Position numbers and translations under genes: made by a program. Under the pieces are notes generated by a model. The model searched no databases. It worked only from the letters and a program-made list of their open reading frames with translations, and had not been told where the DNA came from. Positions 35,393 through 43,632 of a DNA stretch of 64,000 nucleotides are shown one piece after another (position 1 is the first letter of the stretch; every line of letters begins with the position of its first letter). The stretch is from positions 1 through 64,000 of the forward strand of contig NZ_BSSM01000002.1 in the NCBI RefSeq assembly GCF_030269125.1, in the 5' to 3' direction. The stretch is from Streptomyces hygroscopicus subsp. hygroscopicus (lineage in GTDB: Bacteria; Actinomycetota; Actinomycetes; Streptomycetales; Streptomycetaceae).

Positions 35393-36103
35393 TCACACCC
35401 CGACCGCTCCCAGCAGGCTGCCCGCCGCGTACGTCACGGCCATCGCCAGCGCCCCGCCCCCCACGTTGCGCACCACCGCCCGCCCGGGGGCGGCGGCGCC
35501 GAGGCGGGCGCTGGTCCAGCCGGTGAGCACCAGCGCGGCCAGCACGGAGACCACGGTCACCGGCAGCCGCCAGGCGCCCGGGGGCAGCACGATGGCCAGC
35601 AGTGGCAGCAGGGCGCCCACGGTGAAGGCCAGGAAGCTCGCCCAGGCCGCGTGCCACGGGTTGGTCAGCTCGTCGGGGTTGATGCCCAGTTCCACACTGG
35701 CGTGCGCCCGCAGCGCGTCCCGCTCGGTGAGCTGCTCGGCGGCCTCCCGGGCCACCTCCTCGGACAGCCCGCGCGTCTGGAGCATCTGGGTCAGCTCGCG
35801 CAGCTCGGCCTCGGGCTGCTCGCGCAGTTCCCGTTTCTCCACGGCCAGCGCGGCCAGCTCGGAGTCGCGCTGGGTGGACACGGAGACGTACTCCCCGGCC
35901 GCCATGGACATCGACCCGGCGAGCAGCCCGGCCAGACCCGCGGTCAGCAGGGCGGAGCGGCTCCCGGTCGCCCCGGCCACGCCGACGACGAGGCCCGCGG
36001 TGGAGACGATGCCGTCGTTCGCGCCCAGCACGGCGGCGCGCAGCCAGTTCAGCCGCGAGCCGAGCGCGCCGCCGTGGTTCTCGTCATGGTTCGGTTCCGT
36101 CAC
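35393..36103 (-). CDS. VIT1/CCC1-family membrane transporter
   Basis: Encodes 236 residues. The N-terminal helix pair with LNWLRAAVLGANDGIVSTAGLVVGVAGA and AGLAGLLAGSMSMAAGEYVSVSTQRDSE is the diagnostic VIT iron/manganese transporter sequence. A cytosolic helical metal-binding domain follows (EKRELREQPEAELREL...), then three C-terminal membrane helices (about 150-230). It probably exports or sequesters Fe2+/Mn2+. The GTG at 36103 is chosen for family length; the ribosome site is weak. It ends 7 bp from the convergent CoA-transferase stop. Confidence 0.92.
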   Translation of the reverse strand: MTEPNHDENHGGALGSRLNWLRAAVLGANDGIVSTAGLVVGVAGATGSRSALLTAGLAGLLAGSMSMAAGEYVSVSTQRDSELAALAVEKRELREQPEAELRELTQMLQTRGLSEEVAREAAEQLTERDALRAHASVELGINPDELTNPWHAAWASFLAFTVGALLPLLAIVLPPGAWRLPVTVVSVLAALVLTGWTSARLGAAAPGRAVVRNVGGGALAMAVTYAAGSLLGAVGV

Positions 36104-36288
36104 AGCAGGGAGGATCGCACCTCCGGGCGGCCCCGCGCCGCTCCGACGCTCCACCGAGTGACAACAGGCCCAGGGAAAGGGGACGTTCGGCACGGACGGG
36201 GGGTCCCCACCGGTACCCGGGCGGGGCAACCCGAGGGCCCCCGGGGAGCCCTGCGGGACGAGGATGTCGGTCACGGCCCGTATCCTCA

Positions 36289-37287
36289 GTGACCATGCTC
36301 GAAGACCGTGCGACCGCAGTGTCCTCCCCCACCCAGTGGCCGGCCGCGTATCCCCAGGGATACGCGGTCGTTGACGTGGAGACCACCGGCCTGGCCCGGC
36401 ACGACCGGATCATCTCCGCGGCCGTCTACCGGCTGGACGCGCGCGGCGAGGTCGAGGACCACTGGTACACCCTGGTCAATCCGGAGCGCGATCCGGGACC
36501 CGTGTGGATACACGGCCTGACGAGCGAGGTGCTTAAGGGCGCGCCGCTGTTCGCGGACATCGCCGAGGAGTTCGCGGCCCGCCTGGAGGGCCGGGTGCTG
36601 GTCGCGCACAACGCGGTCTTCGACTGGCAGATGATCGCGCGGGAGTACGCGCGCGCCGAGCGCCGGGCGCCGGTGCGCCAGCGGCTGTGCACGATCGCGC
36701 TGTCGAAGGAGCTGGGCCTGCCACTGCCCAACCACAAGCTGGAGTCGCTGGCCGCGCACTTCGGCGTGGTGCAGCAGCGGGCGCACCACGCGCTGGACGA
36801 CGCGCGCGTACTCGCGGAGGCGTTCCGGCCCAGCCTGCGGGCCGCGGCGGCGGGCGGCGTACGGCTGCCGCTGCTGGAGTGCCGCGCCCTGACGGAGTGG
36901 TCGGACGGCCCGGTGCCCCGGCAGTCCTCCGGCGACGGCGGTGGCTACGGCGGCTACCGTCCGGGCAGTTGGCGCCCCTCCCGCAAAAGGCCCGCATGCC
37001 CCTATCCCAACCCAGGTCGCTACGAAGACGGCAAACCACTCAAACAGGGCATGCGGGTGGCGTTCTCCGGTGACACCTCCGTCGAGCGGGAGCTGCTGGA
37101 GGACCGGGCGACCGAGTGCGGGCTGCACGTGGCGTCCAGCATCTCCCGGCTGACCAGCCTGCTGGTGACCAACGACCCCGACTCGGGCACCTCCAAGACG
37201 GTCAAGGCGCGCCAGTTCGGCACGCCGGTCGTGGACGAGGCCGCGTTCGGGCAGCTGCTGCGGGACGTCGCGCCCGCCGACGAGTGA
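36289..37287 (+). CDS. DEDDh 3'-5' exonuclease with C-terminal BRCT domain
   Basis: A 332-residue protein. The N-terminal exonuclease domain (about 22-185) is of the DnaQ/epsilon type, with D29 and E31 in VVDVETTG, HN...FD in VAHNAVFDW and HHALDDA providing the last H and D. A Gly/Tyr/Arg-rich linker (about 210-240) leads to a BRCT domain (about 245-332, with GMRVAFSGDTSVERELLEDRATECGLHVASSISRLTSLLV). It probably trims DNA ends in repair or replication, with BRCT docking to partners. GTG 36289 or ATG 36295 (two codons later) may start it. Confidence 0.92.
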   Translation: MTMLEDRATAVSSPTQWPAAYPQGYAVVDVETTGLARHDRIISAAVYRLDARGEVEDHWYTLVNPERDPGPVWIHGLTSEVLKGAPLFADIAEEFAARLEGRVLVAHNAVFDWQMIAREYARAERRAPVRQRLCTIALSKELGLPLPNHKLESLAAHFGVVQQRAHHALDDARVLAEAFRPSLRAAAAGGVRLPLLECRALTEWSDGPVPRQSSGDGGGYGGYRPGSWRPSRKRPACPYPNPGRYEDGKPLKQGMRVAFSGDTSVERELLEDRATECGLHVASSISRLTSLLVTNDPDSGTSKTVKARQFGTPVVDEAAFGQLLRDVAPADE

Positions 37288-37319
37288 GGCCCGGGACTCC
37301 GGACGAGTGAGTCCGGGCC
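37288..37319 (+). terminator. Terminator of the exonuclease gene
   Basis: GGCCCGGGACTC (37288-37299) pairs with GAGTCCGGGCC (37309-37319), immediately after the stop codon, with one bulged base. Confidence 0.7.
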
Positions 37320-37433
37320 CGCCGGGGCGCGACGCCGGCCTCACGGACGGGTGGTCGTACGAAAGGGTGATTGACGCACGACTCACCCGGCGCCCGCTCG
37401 CCCACGCGCCCGGGACGGCCCACCCTGTGGCCC

Positions 37434-37667
37434 ATGGCGAGATGCGAAGTGTGCGGAAACGACTACGGAATGACCTTCGAGGTCCATGCCCAGGGCGCGG
37501 TCCATGTCTTCGACTGCTTCTCCTGTGCGATCCATCGCATGGCCCCGATCTGCGAGCACTGCCGGGTGCAGATCATCGGACAGGGCGTGGAGGTGGAGGG
37601 TCACTGGTACTGCGGCGCGCACTGCGCCCGCGCGGAGGGCCGTACGGGAGTCGTCGACCGGGTGTGA
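37434..37667 (+). CDS. Cysteine-rich zinc-ribbon-like small protein
   Basis: Encodes 77 residues with at least eight cysteines arranged as CEVCGN, CFSC, CEHC and CGAHC plus histidines (HRM, GHW). This spacing suits two zinc-binding knuckles, recalling LIM-like or prokaryotic metallothionein modules. ATG at 37434 is the natural start (MARCEVCG); a longer frame from 37371 lacks support. It is cytosolic, and its DNA, RNA or metal-storage role is not decidable. It lies between the exonuclease-BRCT and SURF1 genes in the same direction. Confidence 0.8.
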   Translation: MARCEVCGNDYGMTFEVHAQGAVHVFDCFSCAIHRMAPICEHCRVQIIGQGVEVEGHWYCGAHCARAEGRTGVVDRV

Positions 37668-37742
37668 CGGCGGCCGTACGGCACCGGGTGTGACCCGGTA
37701 CCCGCCTGAATGCACCCCGCGGCCCGGATGTACCGTCGTGGG

Positions 37743-38540
37743 GTGCATCGCTACCGCTTCCTGTTGTCCCGCCAGTGGGTCATCCTCACCATCGTCGCGA
37801 TCGCGTTGATCCCCACGATGATCAGGCTGGGTTTCTGGCAGCAGCACCGCTACGAGGAGCGCACCGCGCGGAACGACCTGGTCGCCGCCGCGCTGCACGC
37901 CGAACCGGTCCCCGTCGAGCGGCTGTCCTCCCCCGGACACGCCGTCACCCGGACCGAGAGGTACCGCACCGTCACCGCGACCGGCACCTTCGACACCGCG
38001 AAGACGGAGGTGGTCCGGCGCCGGACCAACGCCGACGGGAACGTCGGCTACCACGTCCTCACGCCGTTCGTCCTCGAGGACGGCAAGGTCCTGATGGTCA
38101 ACCGCGGGTGGGTCGCCGCGGACGAGTCCCAGACCGCCTTCCCGAAGATCCCCGCCCCGCCGGCCGGCCGGACCACCATCAGCGGGCGCCTGATGGCCGA
38201 CGAGACGACCGCGGCGAGCGGCATCAAGAACATCAAGGGCCTGCCCGACCGGCAGATCATGCTGATCGACAGCGCCGAGGAGGCGCACCGGCTCGGCGCG
38301 CAGGTGCTCGGCGGCTACGTGGAGCAGACGGCGCCCACGCCCAAGGGCGGTTCCCCGGAGCAGATCTCCGACCCCGGCACCGAGGACGCCCCGCTGAACT
38401 ACGCCTACATGATCCAGTGGTGGCTGTTCGCGGCGGCCGTCCCGGTCGGCTGGTGGTTCCTGGTGCGACGGGAGATCCGCGACCAGGAGGAGGCCGCGGC
38501 GGCGCCGCAGGCGGGGGAGAGCGAACCGGCCGCGGTCTGA
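37743..38540 (+). CDS. SURF1-family cytochrome oxidase assembly protein
   Basis: A 265-residue membrane protein. A first helix (about 10-28, VILTIVAIALIPTMI) runs into the SURF1 signature RLGFWQQHRYEER, then a periplasmic beta-rich domain with GNVGYHVLTPFVLEDGKVLMVNRGWV, then a second helix near the C terminus (MIQWWLFAAAVPVGWWFLV). SURF1 proteins help insert haem a into aa3-type cytochrome oxidase. GTG 37743 is preferred on family alignment; ATG 37728 is possible. It ends in a disordered acidic/Ala tail. Confidence 0.92.
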   Translation: MHRYRFLLSRQWVILTIVAIALIPTMIRLGFWQQHRYEERTARNDLVAAALHAEPVPVERLSSPGHAVTRTERYRTVTATGTFDTAKTEVVRRRTNADGNVGYHVLTPFVLEDGKVLMVNRGWVAADESQTAFPKIPAPPAGRTTISGRLMADETTAASGIKNIKGLPDRQIMLIDSAEEAHRLGAQVLGGYVEQTAPTPKGGSPEQISDPGTEDAPLNYAYMIQWWLFAAAVPVGWWFLVRREIRDQEEAAAAPQAGESEPAAV

Positions 38541-38655
38541 GACCGCCGAGCGGGGTCGTCACGGGCCGGGCGTGTCCGGCGCGCTCGCGCGCTGACGTCA
38601 CTCCCCCGGCGCACCACCTGATTGGCCCCCAGGATCGCAGGGAAACCCGCATCCC

Positions 38656-40461
38656 GTGAACGCTCGTATCGAGGACTACGCCCTCATCGGCGACGAACAG
38701 ACCGCCGCACTGGTCGGCAGGGACGGCTCGATCGACTGGCTGTGCCTGCCCCGCTTCGACTCCGGCGCCTGCTTCGCCCGGCTGCTGGGCGAGGACGAGC
38801 ACGGCCACTGGCGGATCGCCCCGAAGGCGGCCGAAGGGGACGGGAGTGCGTGCACCCGCCGCGCCTACCGGCCCGACACCCTCGTCCTGGACACCGAGTG
38901 GGACACGCCGGACGGCACGGTCCGCGTCACCGACCTGATGCCGCAGCGCGAGCACGCCCCCGACGTCGTCCGCGTCGTGGAGGGCGTCAGCGGCCGGGTC
39001 ACCGTCCGCAGCACGCTGCGGCTGCGCTTCGACTACGGCTCGATCGTGCCGTGGACGCGCCGCTCCGACGGCCACCGGGTGGCGGTCGCGGGCCCCGACT
39101 CGGCATGGCTGCGCTCCGAACCGCCCGTGCACACCTGGGGCGAGGACTACGGCACCCATTCCGAGTTCACCGTCGGCGAGGGCGAGCGGGTCGCGTTCGT
39201 GCTCACCTGGCACCCCTCCCATGAACGACGGCCCGCACTCGTCGACCCGTACCAGGCGCTGGAGAGCAGCGTCAGGGACTGGCGGCGCTGGGCCCGGCGG
39301 TGCCGTTACGACGGCCCCCACCGGGACGCGGTCGTCCGCTCCCTGATCACCCTCAAGGCGCTCACCTACGCGCCGACCGGCGGGATCGTCGCCGCGGCCA
39401 CCACCTCACTGCCGGAACGACTCGGCGGGGTGCGCAACTGGGACTACCGGTACTGCTGGCTGCGGGACTCCACCCTCACCCTCGGCGCGCTCCTCACCGC
39501 GGGCTACCAGGACGAGGCCGAGGCCTGGCGCAACTGGCTCCTGCGCGCGGTCGCCGGGGACCCTGCCGCCCTGCAGATCGTGTACGGCGTCGCGGGTGAG
39601 CGGCGGCTGCCGGAGAGGGAGCTGCCCTGGCTGCCCGGCTACGCCGGCTCCTCCCCGGTGCGGACCGGCAACGGCGCCCGGGACCAGCTCCAGCTCGACG
39701 TGTACGGCGAGGTGATGGACTCGCTGTCGCTGGCGCGCGGCGCGGGCCTGCCCACCCGTCCGCACATGTGGGCCATCCAGCGTGCGCTGATGGGCTTCCT
39801 TGAGTCGGCCTGGCGGGAACCGGACCAGGGCCTGTGGGAGGTGCGCGGCGGCCCGCGCCACTTCGTGCACTCCAAGATGATGGTGTGGGTGGCCGCCGAC
39901 CGGGCGGTGCGGACCCTCGAAAGCCACCAGGAGCTGGACGGCGACCTGGAGGGCTGGCGGCGGCTGCGCGAGGAGGTGCACCGGGAGGTGTGCGAGAAGG
40001 GCTACGACCCGGAGCGCAACACCTTCACCCAGTCCTACGGCTCCCGCGAGCTGGACGCCGCTCTGCTGCTCATCCCCCGCGTCGGTTTCCTGCCGCCGGA
40101 CGACCCCCGGGTGATCGGCACGGTCGACGCCGTCCGCGCCGACCTCGGCCACCGCGGCTTTCTGCGCCGCTACGACTCCGCGGAGGACGACGAGGCGGTG
40201 GTCGACGGGCTGCCGGGCGGCGAGGGCGCCTTCCTCGCCTGCTCGTTCTGGCTGGCCGACGCGCTGCATCTGACCGGGCGCCCGCAGGAGGCGCGGGAGC
40301 TGTTCGAGCGGCTGGTGCGGGTGGCCAACGACGTGGGACTGCTGGCCGAGGAGTACGACCCCGTCGCGGGCCGTCAGCTCGGCAACTTCCCGCAGGCCTT
40401 CAGCCATCTCGGCCTGGTGAACTCCGCCCTCACACTGTTCGGGGCCGAGGAGGCAGGATAG
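38656..40461 (+). CDS. Glycoside hydrolase family 15 (glucoamylase/trehalase-like)
   Basis: Encodes 601 residues without a signal peptide. The N-terminal beta-sandwich (about 1-200) opens with RIEDYALIGDEQTAALVGRDGSIDWLCLPRFDS. The (alpha/alpha)6 catalytic barrel follows, with RNWDYRYCWLRDSTLTLGALL, QLDVYGEVMDSL and EEYDPVAGRQLGNFPQAFSHL, the last containing the catalytic-base region. Actinobacterial members of this cytosolic GH15 type include trehalases. The GTG start is placed at the family N terminus. The next gene begins 4 bp after the stop, so the SDR is co-transcribed. Confidence 0.94.
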   Translation: MNARIEDYALIGDEQTAALVGRDGSIDWLCLPRFDSGACFARLLGEDEHGHWRIAPKAAEGDGSACTRRAYRPDTLVLDTEWDTPDGTVRVTDLMPQREHAPDVVRVVEGVSGRVTVRSTLRLRFDYGSIVPWTRRSDGHRVAVAGPDSAWLRSEPPVHTWGEDYGTHSEFTVGEGERVAFVLTWHPSHERRPALVDPYQALESSVRDWRRWARRCRYDGPHRDAVVRSLITLKALTYAPTGGIVAAATTSLPERLGGVRNWDYRYCWLRDSTLTLGALLTAGYQDEAEAWRNWLLRAVAGDPAALQIVYGVAGERRLPERELPWLPGYAGSSPVRTGNGARDQLQLDVYGEVMDSLSLARGAGLPTRPHMWAIQRALMGFLESAWREPDQGLWEVRGGPRHFVHSKMMVWVAADRAVRTLESHQELDGDLEGWRRLREEVHREVCEKGYDPERNTFTQSYGSRELDAALLLIPRVGFLPPDDPRVIGTVDAVRADLGHRGFLRRYDSAEDDEAVVDGLPGGEGAFLACSFWLADALHLTGRPQEARELFERLVRVANDVGLLAEEYDPVAGRQLGNFPQAFSHLGLVNSALTLFGAEEAG

Positions 40462-40465
40462 GGGC

Positions 40466-41221
40466 ATGGATCTTGGACTGAAGGACCGGGTGTACATCGT
40501 CACGGGGGCCACCCGCGGTCTGGGCAACGCCGCCGCGCGGCAGCTCGTCGCGGACGGGGCGAAGGTGGTGATCACCGGCCGCGACAAGCAGCGGGCCGAG
40601 GACGCCGCCGCCGAACTGGGCCCCGACGCGGTGGGCGTGGCCATGGACAACGCCGACGCCGAGGCGCCCGAGCGGCTGATCGCGGCCGCCCGTGAGCACT
40701 TCGGCGGCTTCGACGGGGTGCTGGTGAGCGTGGGTGGCCCGCCGCCCGGGTTCGTCGCCGACAACACCGACGAGCAGTGGCGCGGCGCGTTCGAGTCGGT
40801 CTTCCTCGGCGCGGTGCGGCTCGCCCGCGCGGCGGCGGCCGAGCTGGACGAGGGAGGCGTCATCGGCTTCGTGCTGTCCGGCTCGGTGCACGAGCCGATC
40901 CCGGCCCTGACCATCTCCAACGGGCTGCGCCCCGGTCTCGCCGGCTTCGCCAAGTCCCTCGCGGACGAGCTGGGGCCGCGTGGAATCCGCGTCCTCGGCC
41001 TGCTCCCGGCCCGCATCGACACGGACCGCGTCCGCGAACTGGACGCCCTGTCCGCGGACCCCGAGGCCACCCGCGCCGCCAACGAGTCCCGCATCCCGCT
41101 GCGCCGCTACGGCACCCCGGAGGAGTTCGGCAAGGTGGCGGCCTTCCTGCTGTCACCGGCGGCTTCCTATCTGACGGGGATCATGGTGCCGGTGGACGGG
41201 GGCATGCGGCACGGATTCTGA
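40466..41221 (+). CDS. Atypical SDR (BKR-like) lacking the YxxxK pair
   Basis: A 251-residue Rossmann protein with TGATRGLG (14-21) and a PVDGGM C terminus. Where classical SDRs have YxxxK the sequence reads SNGLRPGLAGFAKSL, so the catalytic tyrosine and lysine are replaced by Asn and Arg, and NAG is replaced by a VGG segment. A known SDR-like subgroup shares this loss, so it may bind nucleotide without classical reductase chemistry or use another mechanism. It starts 4 bp after the GH15 gene and is probably in that operon. Confidence 0.9.
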   Translation: MDLGLKDRVYIVTGATRGLGNAAARQLVADGAKVVITGRDKQRAEDAAAELGPDAVGVAMDNADAEAPERLIAAAREHFGGFDGVLVSVGGPPPGFVADNTDEQWRGAFESVFLGAVRLARAAAAELDEGGVIGFVLSGSVHEPIPALTISNGLRPGLAGFAKSLADELGPRGIRVLGLLPARIDTDRVRELDALSADPEATRAANESRIPLRRYGTPEEFGKVAAFLLSPAASYLTGIMVPVDGGMRHGF

Positions 41222-41262
41222 CGGTCCGCCGGGTACTTCTCCGTGCCGTCGGGCCGGTGCCG

Positions 41263-41844
41263 TCAGGTGACCCTCTCCGCCCGGTGTCCGACCGCGCGCA
41301 TGCGGACCTCCGCCGGGAGGGAGGGCAGGCCCGCCGACTCACGGGCGTGGGCCAGCGGTCCGCTGGTGAACTCGGCCAGGGCGGCCGACGGGTCGGCCTC
41401 GGGCTCCAGCCGGAGCCAGACCCGTGCCCCGGGTCTCGTACGGCGGCCCCGCAGCAGGGCCGCCGCGTGGGCCACCGCGGAGACGGCGGTCGCCTCCTCG
41501 GCCAGGACGCTCTCCAGTGCCCTGGCCCGCAGTACGGCCGAGGCGCCGTCGCCGGTGTCGACCCGGATCTCGGCGAGCCGGTGCCGGCGCAGGATCGCCG
41601 TCAGCCACCACAGGGCCAGCAGGACGAGCAGGGTCAGCGCGGCGATGACCGCGGGCCACCACCATGCCGCGGCGCGGTAGTGGGTGCGCTCGGCGCGGCT
41701 GAGCAGGACGTCGTGCGGGCCGCCGTGGATCCACCAGGAGGGCGGCCGGACGCCGAGGCCGACGGCCAGCACCGCACCGCCGACGGCGAGCAGCAGCAGG
41801 CCGGTCAGGGCCAGCAGCACGCGATTGACTCCACCGGAACGCAT
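41263..41844 (-). CDS. AmaP-like alkaline-shock membrane anchor
   Basis: Encodes 193 residues. Two transmembrane helices (about 8-30 and 64-82) with a short external loop are followed by a soluble tail containing DTGDGASAVLRARALESVLAEEA and LEPEADPSAALAEF. This is the layout of AmaP, the membrane anchor that recruits Asp23-type proteins to the membrane in Firmicutes. It is the last gene of the minus-strand Asp23 cluster, 9 bp after the DUF6286-like gene. The match is to layout and context more than to sequence identity. Confidence 0.8.
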   Translation of the reverse strand: MRSGGVNRVLLALTGLLLLAVGGAVLAVGLGVRPPSWWIHGGPHDVLLSRAERTHYRAAAWWWPAVIAALTLLVLLALWWLTAILRRHRLAEIRVDTGDGASAVLRARALESVLAEEATAVSAVAHAAALLRGRRTRPGARVWLRLEPEADPSAALAEFTSGPLAHARESAGLPSLPAEVRMRAVGHRAERVT

Positions 41845-41853
41845 CGCCGTCCG

Positions 41854-42456
41854 TCATCCCTTCCGCTCGGCCCGGGTCACCCGCAGGGCGAGCCGGGGCG
41901 GCCTGGTCAGACCGAGGCCGCGGATCGCCTCGGTGAGGGTGGTGTCCAGGTCCGCGCGTACGTCGGCCAGTTCACGGAAGTGCGAGACGGCGCGGACCCC
42001 GGCCCTTCCGCGGCGCATCCGCACCCGTACGGACCGTACGCCGGACACGTCCAGGGCCCGGTCGCGCAGCACCTGGGCCGCCGCGTCCCGCCTGAGCGCA
42101 GCGCGGACGTCCGGGTGCGGGCGGCGCATCGGCAGCAGGGCGCGCAGTCCCGGTGTGAGCGCGAGGGCGAGCAGCCACAGCCCCAGGGCCGCCACGAGGG
42201 CCGCGCCGGCCAGCACCCAGGTGTCGTCCAGGTGCCGTTCGGCCAGTTGCCGGGCCAGGACGCGGCGCCAGCGCATCCCGGGCTGGTGGGCGCGCACGGC
42301 GGCCACGTCGTAGAGCAGCAGGCCCGCCCCGGCCGCCAGCAGCACGGCGACGACGCCCGCGGGGATGCGGCGCGGCGACCAGAAGCGGCCGCTGCCCCCG
42401 GCGTCCACCGGGGCGTCGGCGGTCCTGTCGAGGGTGGTGGCGTCCGTCTCGCTCAT
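41854..42456 (-). CDS. DUF6286-type membrane protein of the Asp23 cluster
   Basis: A 200-residue protein. After a disordered N terminus it has two transmembrane helices (about 33-52 and 82-104), then a conserved soluble C-terminal domain (about 120-200) with [40 protein letters not shown]. That tail resembles the Asp23/AmaP soluble fold. The ATG at 42456 overlaps the end of the upstream Asp23 gene (ATGA) and has GGGAGGA upstream. The function is unknown; its position suggests a second membrane anchor for Asp23-like proteins. Confidence 0.78.
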   Translation of the reverse strand: MSETDATTLDRTADAPVDAGGSGRFWSPRRIPAGVVAVLLAAGAGLLLYDVAAVRAHQPGMRWRRVLARQLAERHLDDTWVLAGAALVAALGLWLLALALTPGLRALLPMRRPHPDVRAALRRDAAAQVLRDRALDVSGVRSVRVRMRRGRAGVRAVSHFRELADVRADLDTTLTEAIRGLGLTRPPRLALRVTRAERKG

Positions 42457-42827
42457 CGGGTCCTCCCGCCTGCGGCCGTCGGCGGGTGCAGCCGCTCGAC
42501 CCGGACGGCGACCTCGGACACCTTCAGGTTCACCAACGCGCCCACCCGCTCGGTCACTCGACGACGCACGGCGGCACAACGGGCGCCGATGTCGCAGGGG
42601 TAGCCGAGTTCGAGGTGGACGCGGACCCGGGCGGTGCCCTGGTGCACGACCACCGTGGCGTGCGGCGGCCCGGCGTCGGCGGGCGGTGGGCCGAGCGCCT
42701 CCCGGGCGGCCTGCGCGGCGACCTTGGCCACGACCCGGTCGGCGATCCGGATGGCGCCCCGCTCCCCCGGCGGCACCCGGGCGGGCGGGTGCCGCACCGC
42801 CCCGGTCTCGGTGGTCACGGCGGTCAC
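42453..42827 (-). CDS. Asp23/Gls24 family envelope stress protein (short)
   Basis: Encodes 124 residues. The Asp23 core begins with GAIRIADRVVAKVAAQAAREAL and continues with THATVVVHQG-like strands, VRVHLELGYPCDIGARCAAVRRRVTERVGALVNLKVSEVAVRVERL. Members form a cytosolic layer tethered to the membrane by AmaP. It overlaps both neighbours by 4 bp (GTGA with the DUF2273-like gene, ATGA with the DUF6286-like gene). It is shorter and more basic than the first Asp23 protein of the cluster. Confidence 0.88.
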   Translation of the reverse strand: MTAVTTETGAVRHPPARVPPGERGAIRIADRVVAKVAAQAAREALGPPPADAGPPHATVVVHQGTARVRVHLELGYPCDIGARCAAVRRRVTERVGALVNLKVSEVAVRVERLHPPTAAGGRTR

Positions 42828-43018
42828 CGCCGCCGTTCACGGCGCTCTTCGCGGGAGCGGAAGAAGTCACCGACGTCCAGGTCGCCCTCGGCGAACCGGC
42901 CGACCACGAACCCGACGGCCCCCAAAGCCGCCACCAGCAGGAACGCGCCGAACCCGCCGAAGTACCCGGCGAAACCCAGCGCCATTCCGGCGATCATGCC
43001 GACCAGGGCCATGCTCAT
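42824..43018 (-). CDS. DUF2273-like small membrane protein
   Basis: A 64-residue protein with two Gly-rich hydrophobic helices (GMIAGMALGFAGYFGGFGAFLLVAALGAVGFVVG) and a short acidic then Arg-rich tail (EGDLDVGDFF, REERRERRR). The same type of small Gly-rich membrane protein sits beside Asp23 and AmaP in Firmicutes. GAGGAG precedes the ATG. It is coupled to the next gene by a GTGA overlap. Confidence 0.85.
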   Translation of the reverse strand: MSMALVGMIAGMALGFAGYFGGFGAFLLVAALGAVGFVVGRFAEGDLDVGDFFRSREERRERRR

Positions 43019-43074
43019 GCAGCGCTCCTCAGCTCGTCAGGCGTACGGGGTGTGGGGTCGCGGAGCGCGCCGGG

Positions 43075-43545
43075 TCACTGGATCCGGGGCTCCGGCTGCT
43101 CTTCCTCCTCCTCGGGCAGATGGACGTCGCCGACCGCGATGTTGACCTCGACGACCTCCAGGCCGGTCATGCGTTCCACGGCGGCGATCACGTTCTCCCG
43201 GACCGCGCCGGCGACGTCGTTGATGGAGACGCCGTAGTCCACCACGATCTCCAGGTCCAGCGCGGTCTGCACCTCGCCGACCTCCGCCTTCACCCCGCGG
43301 GTCACCGATTTGGAGCCACCGGGCACCCGCTCGCGCATCGCGCCGAGGGTGCGGGAGAAACCACCGCCCATCGCGTGCACGCCGGGCACGTCCCGGGCCG
43401 CCATCCCGGCGATCTTCTCGACCACGCCGTCCGCGATCGTGGTCCGGCCGCGGGTCGACGGATCGCCGCCGCCGCGCCGGACGGCCTTACGGGTCGACAG
43501 TTGCGGCTCGCCGCCGCCTTCGGGGGTCGTCGTCATGTCGGTCAT
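43075..43545 (-). CDS. Asp23/Gls24 family envelope stress response protein
   Basis: Encodes 156 residues. After a disordered N terminus (about 1-35) comes the Asp23 domain with GRTTIADGVVEKIAGMAARDVPGVHAMG, LDLEIVVDYGVSINDVAGAVRENVIAAVERMTGLEVVEVNIAVGDVHL, and an acidic EEEEE tail. It is the first gene and archetype of the cluster. Members polymerise beneath the membrane and respond to envelope stress. The first ATG at 43545 is used; 43536 is an alternative. It is divergent from the 43633 gene across 87 bp. Confidence 0.93.
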   Translation of the reverse strand: MTDMTTTPEGGGEPQLSTRKAVRRGGGDPSTRGRTTIADGVVEKIAGMAARDVPGVHAMGGGFSRTLGAMRERVPGGSKSVTRGVKAEVGEVQTALDLEIVVDYGVSINDVAGAVRENVIAAVERMTGLEVVEVNIAVGDVHLPEEEEEQPEPRIQ

Positions 43546-43632
43546 CGCCGTACGTCCCTTTCGGTCGTCGTCCTGCGACCACCGTAAGCAAGGTTGCGCG
43601 ACCGCGCGCCGGGAATGCGGCAGGCTGGAGGA

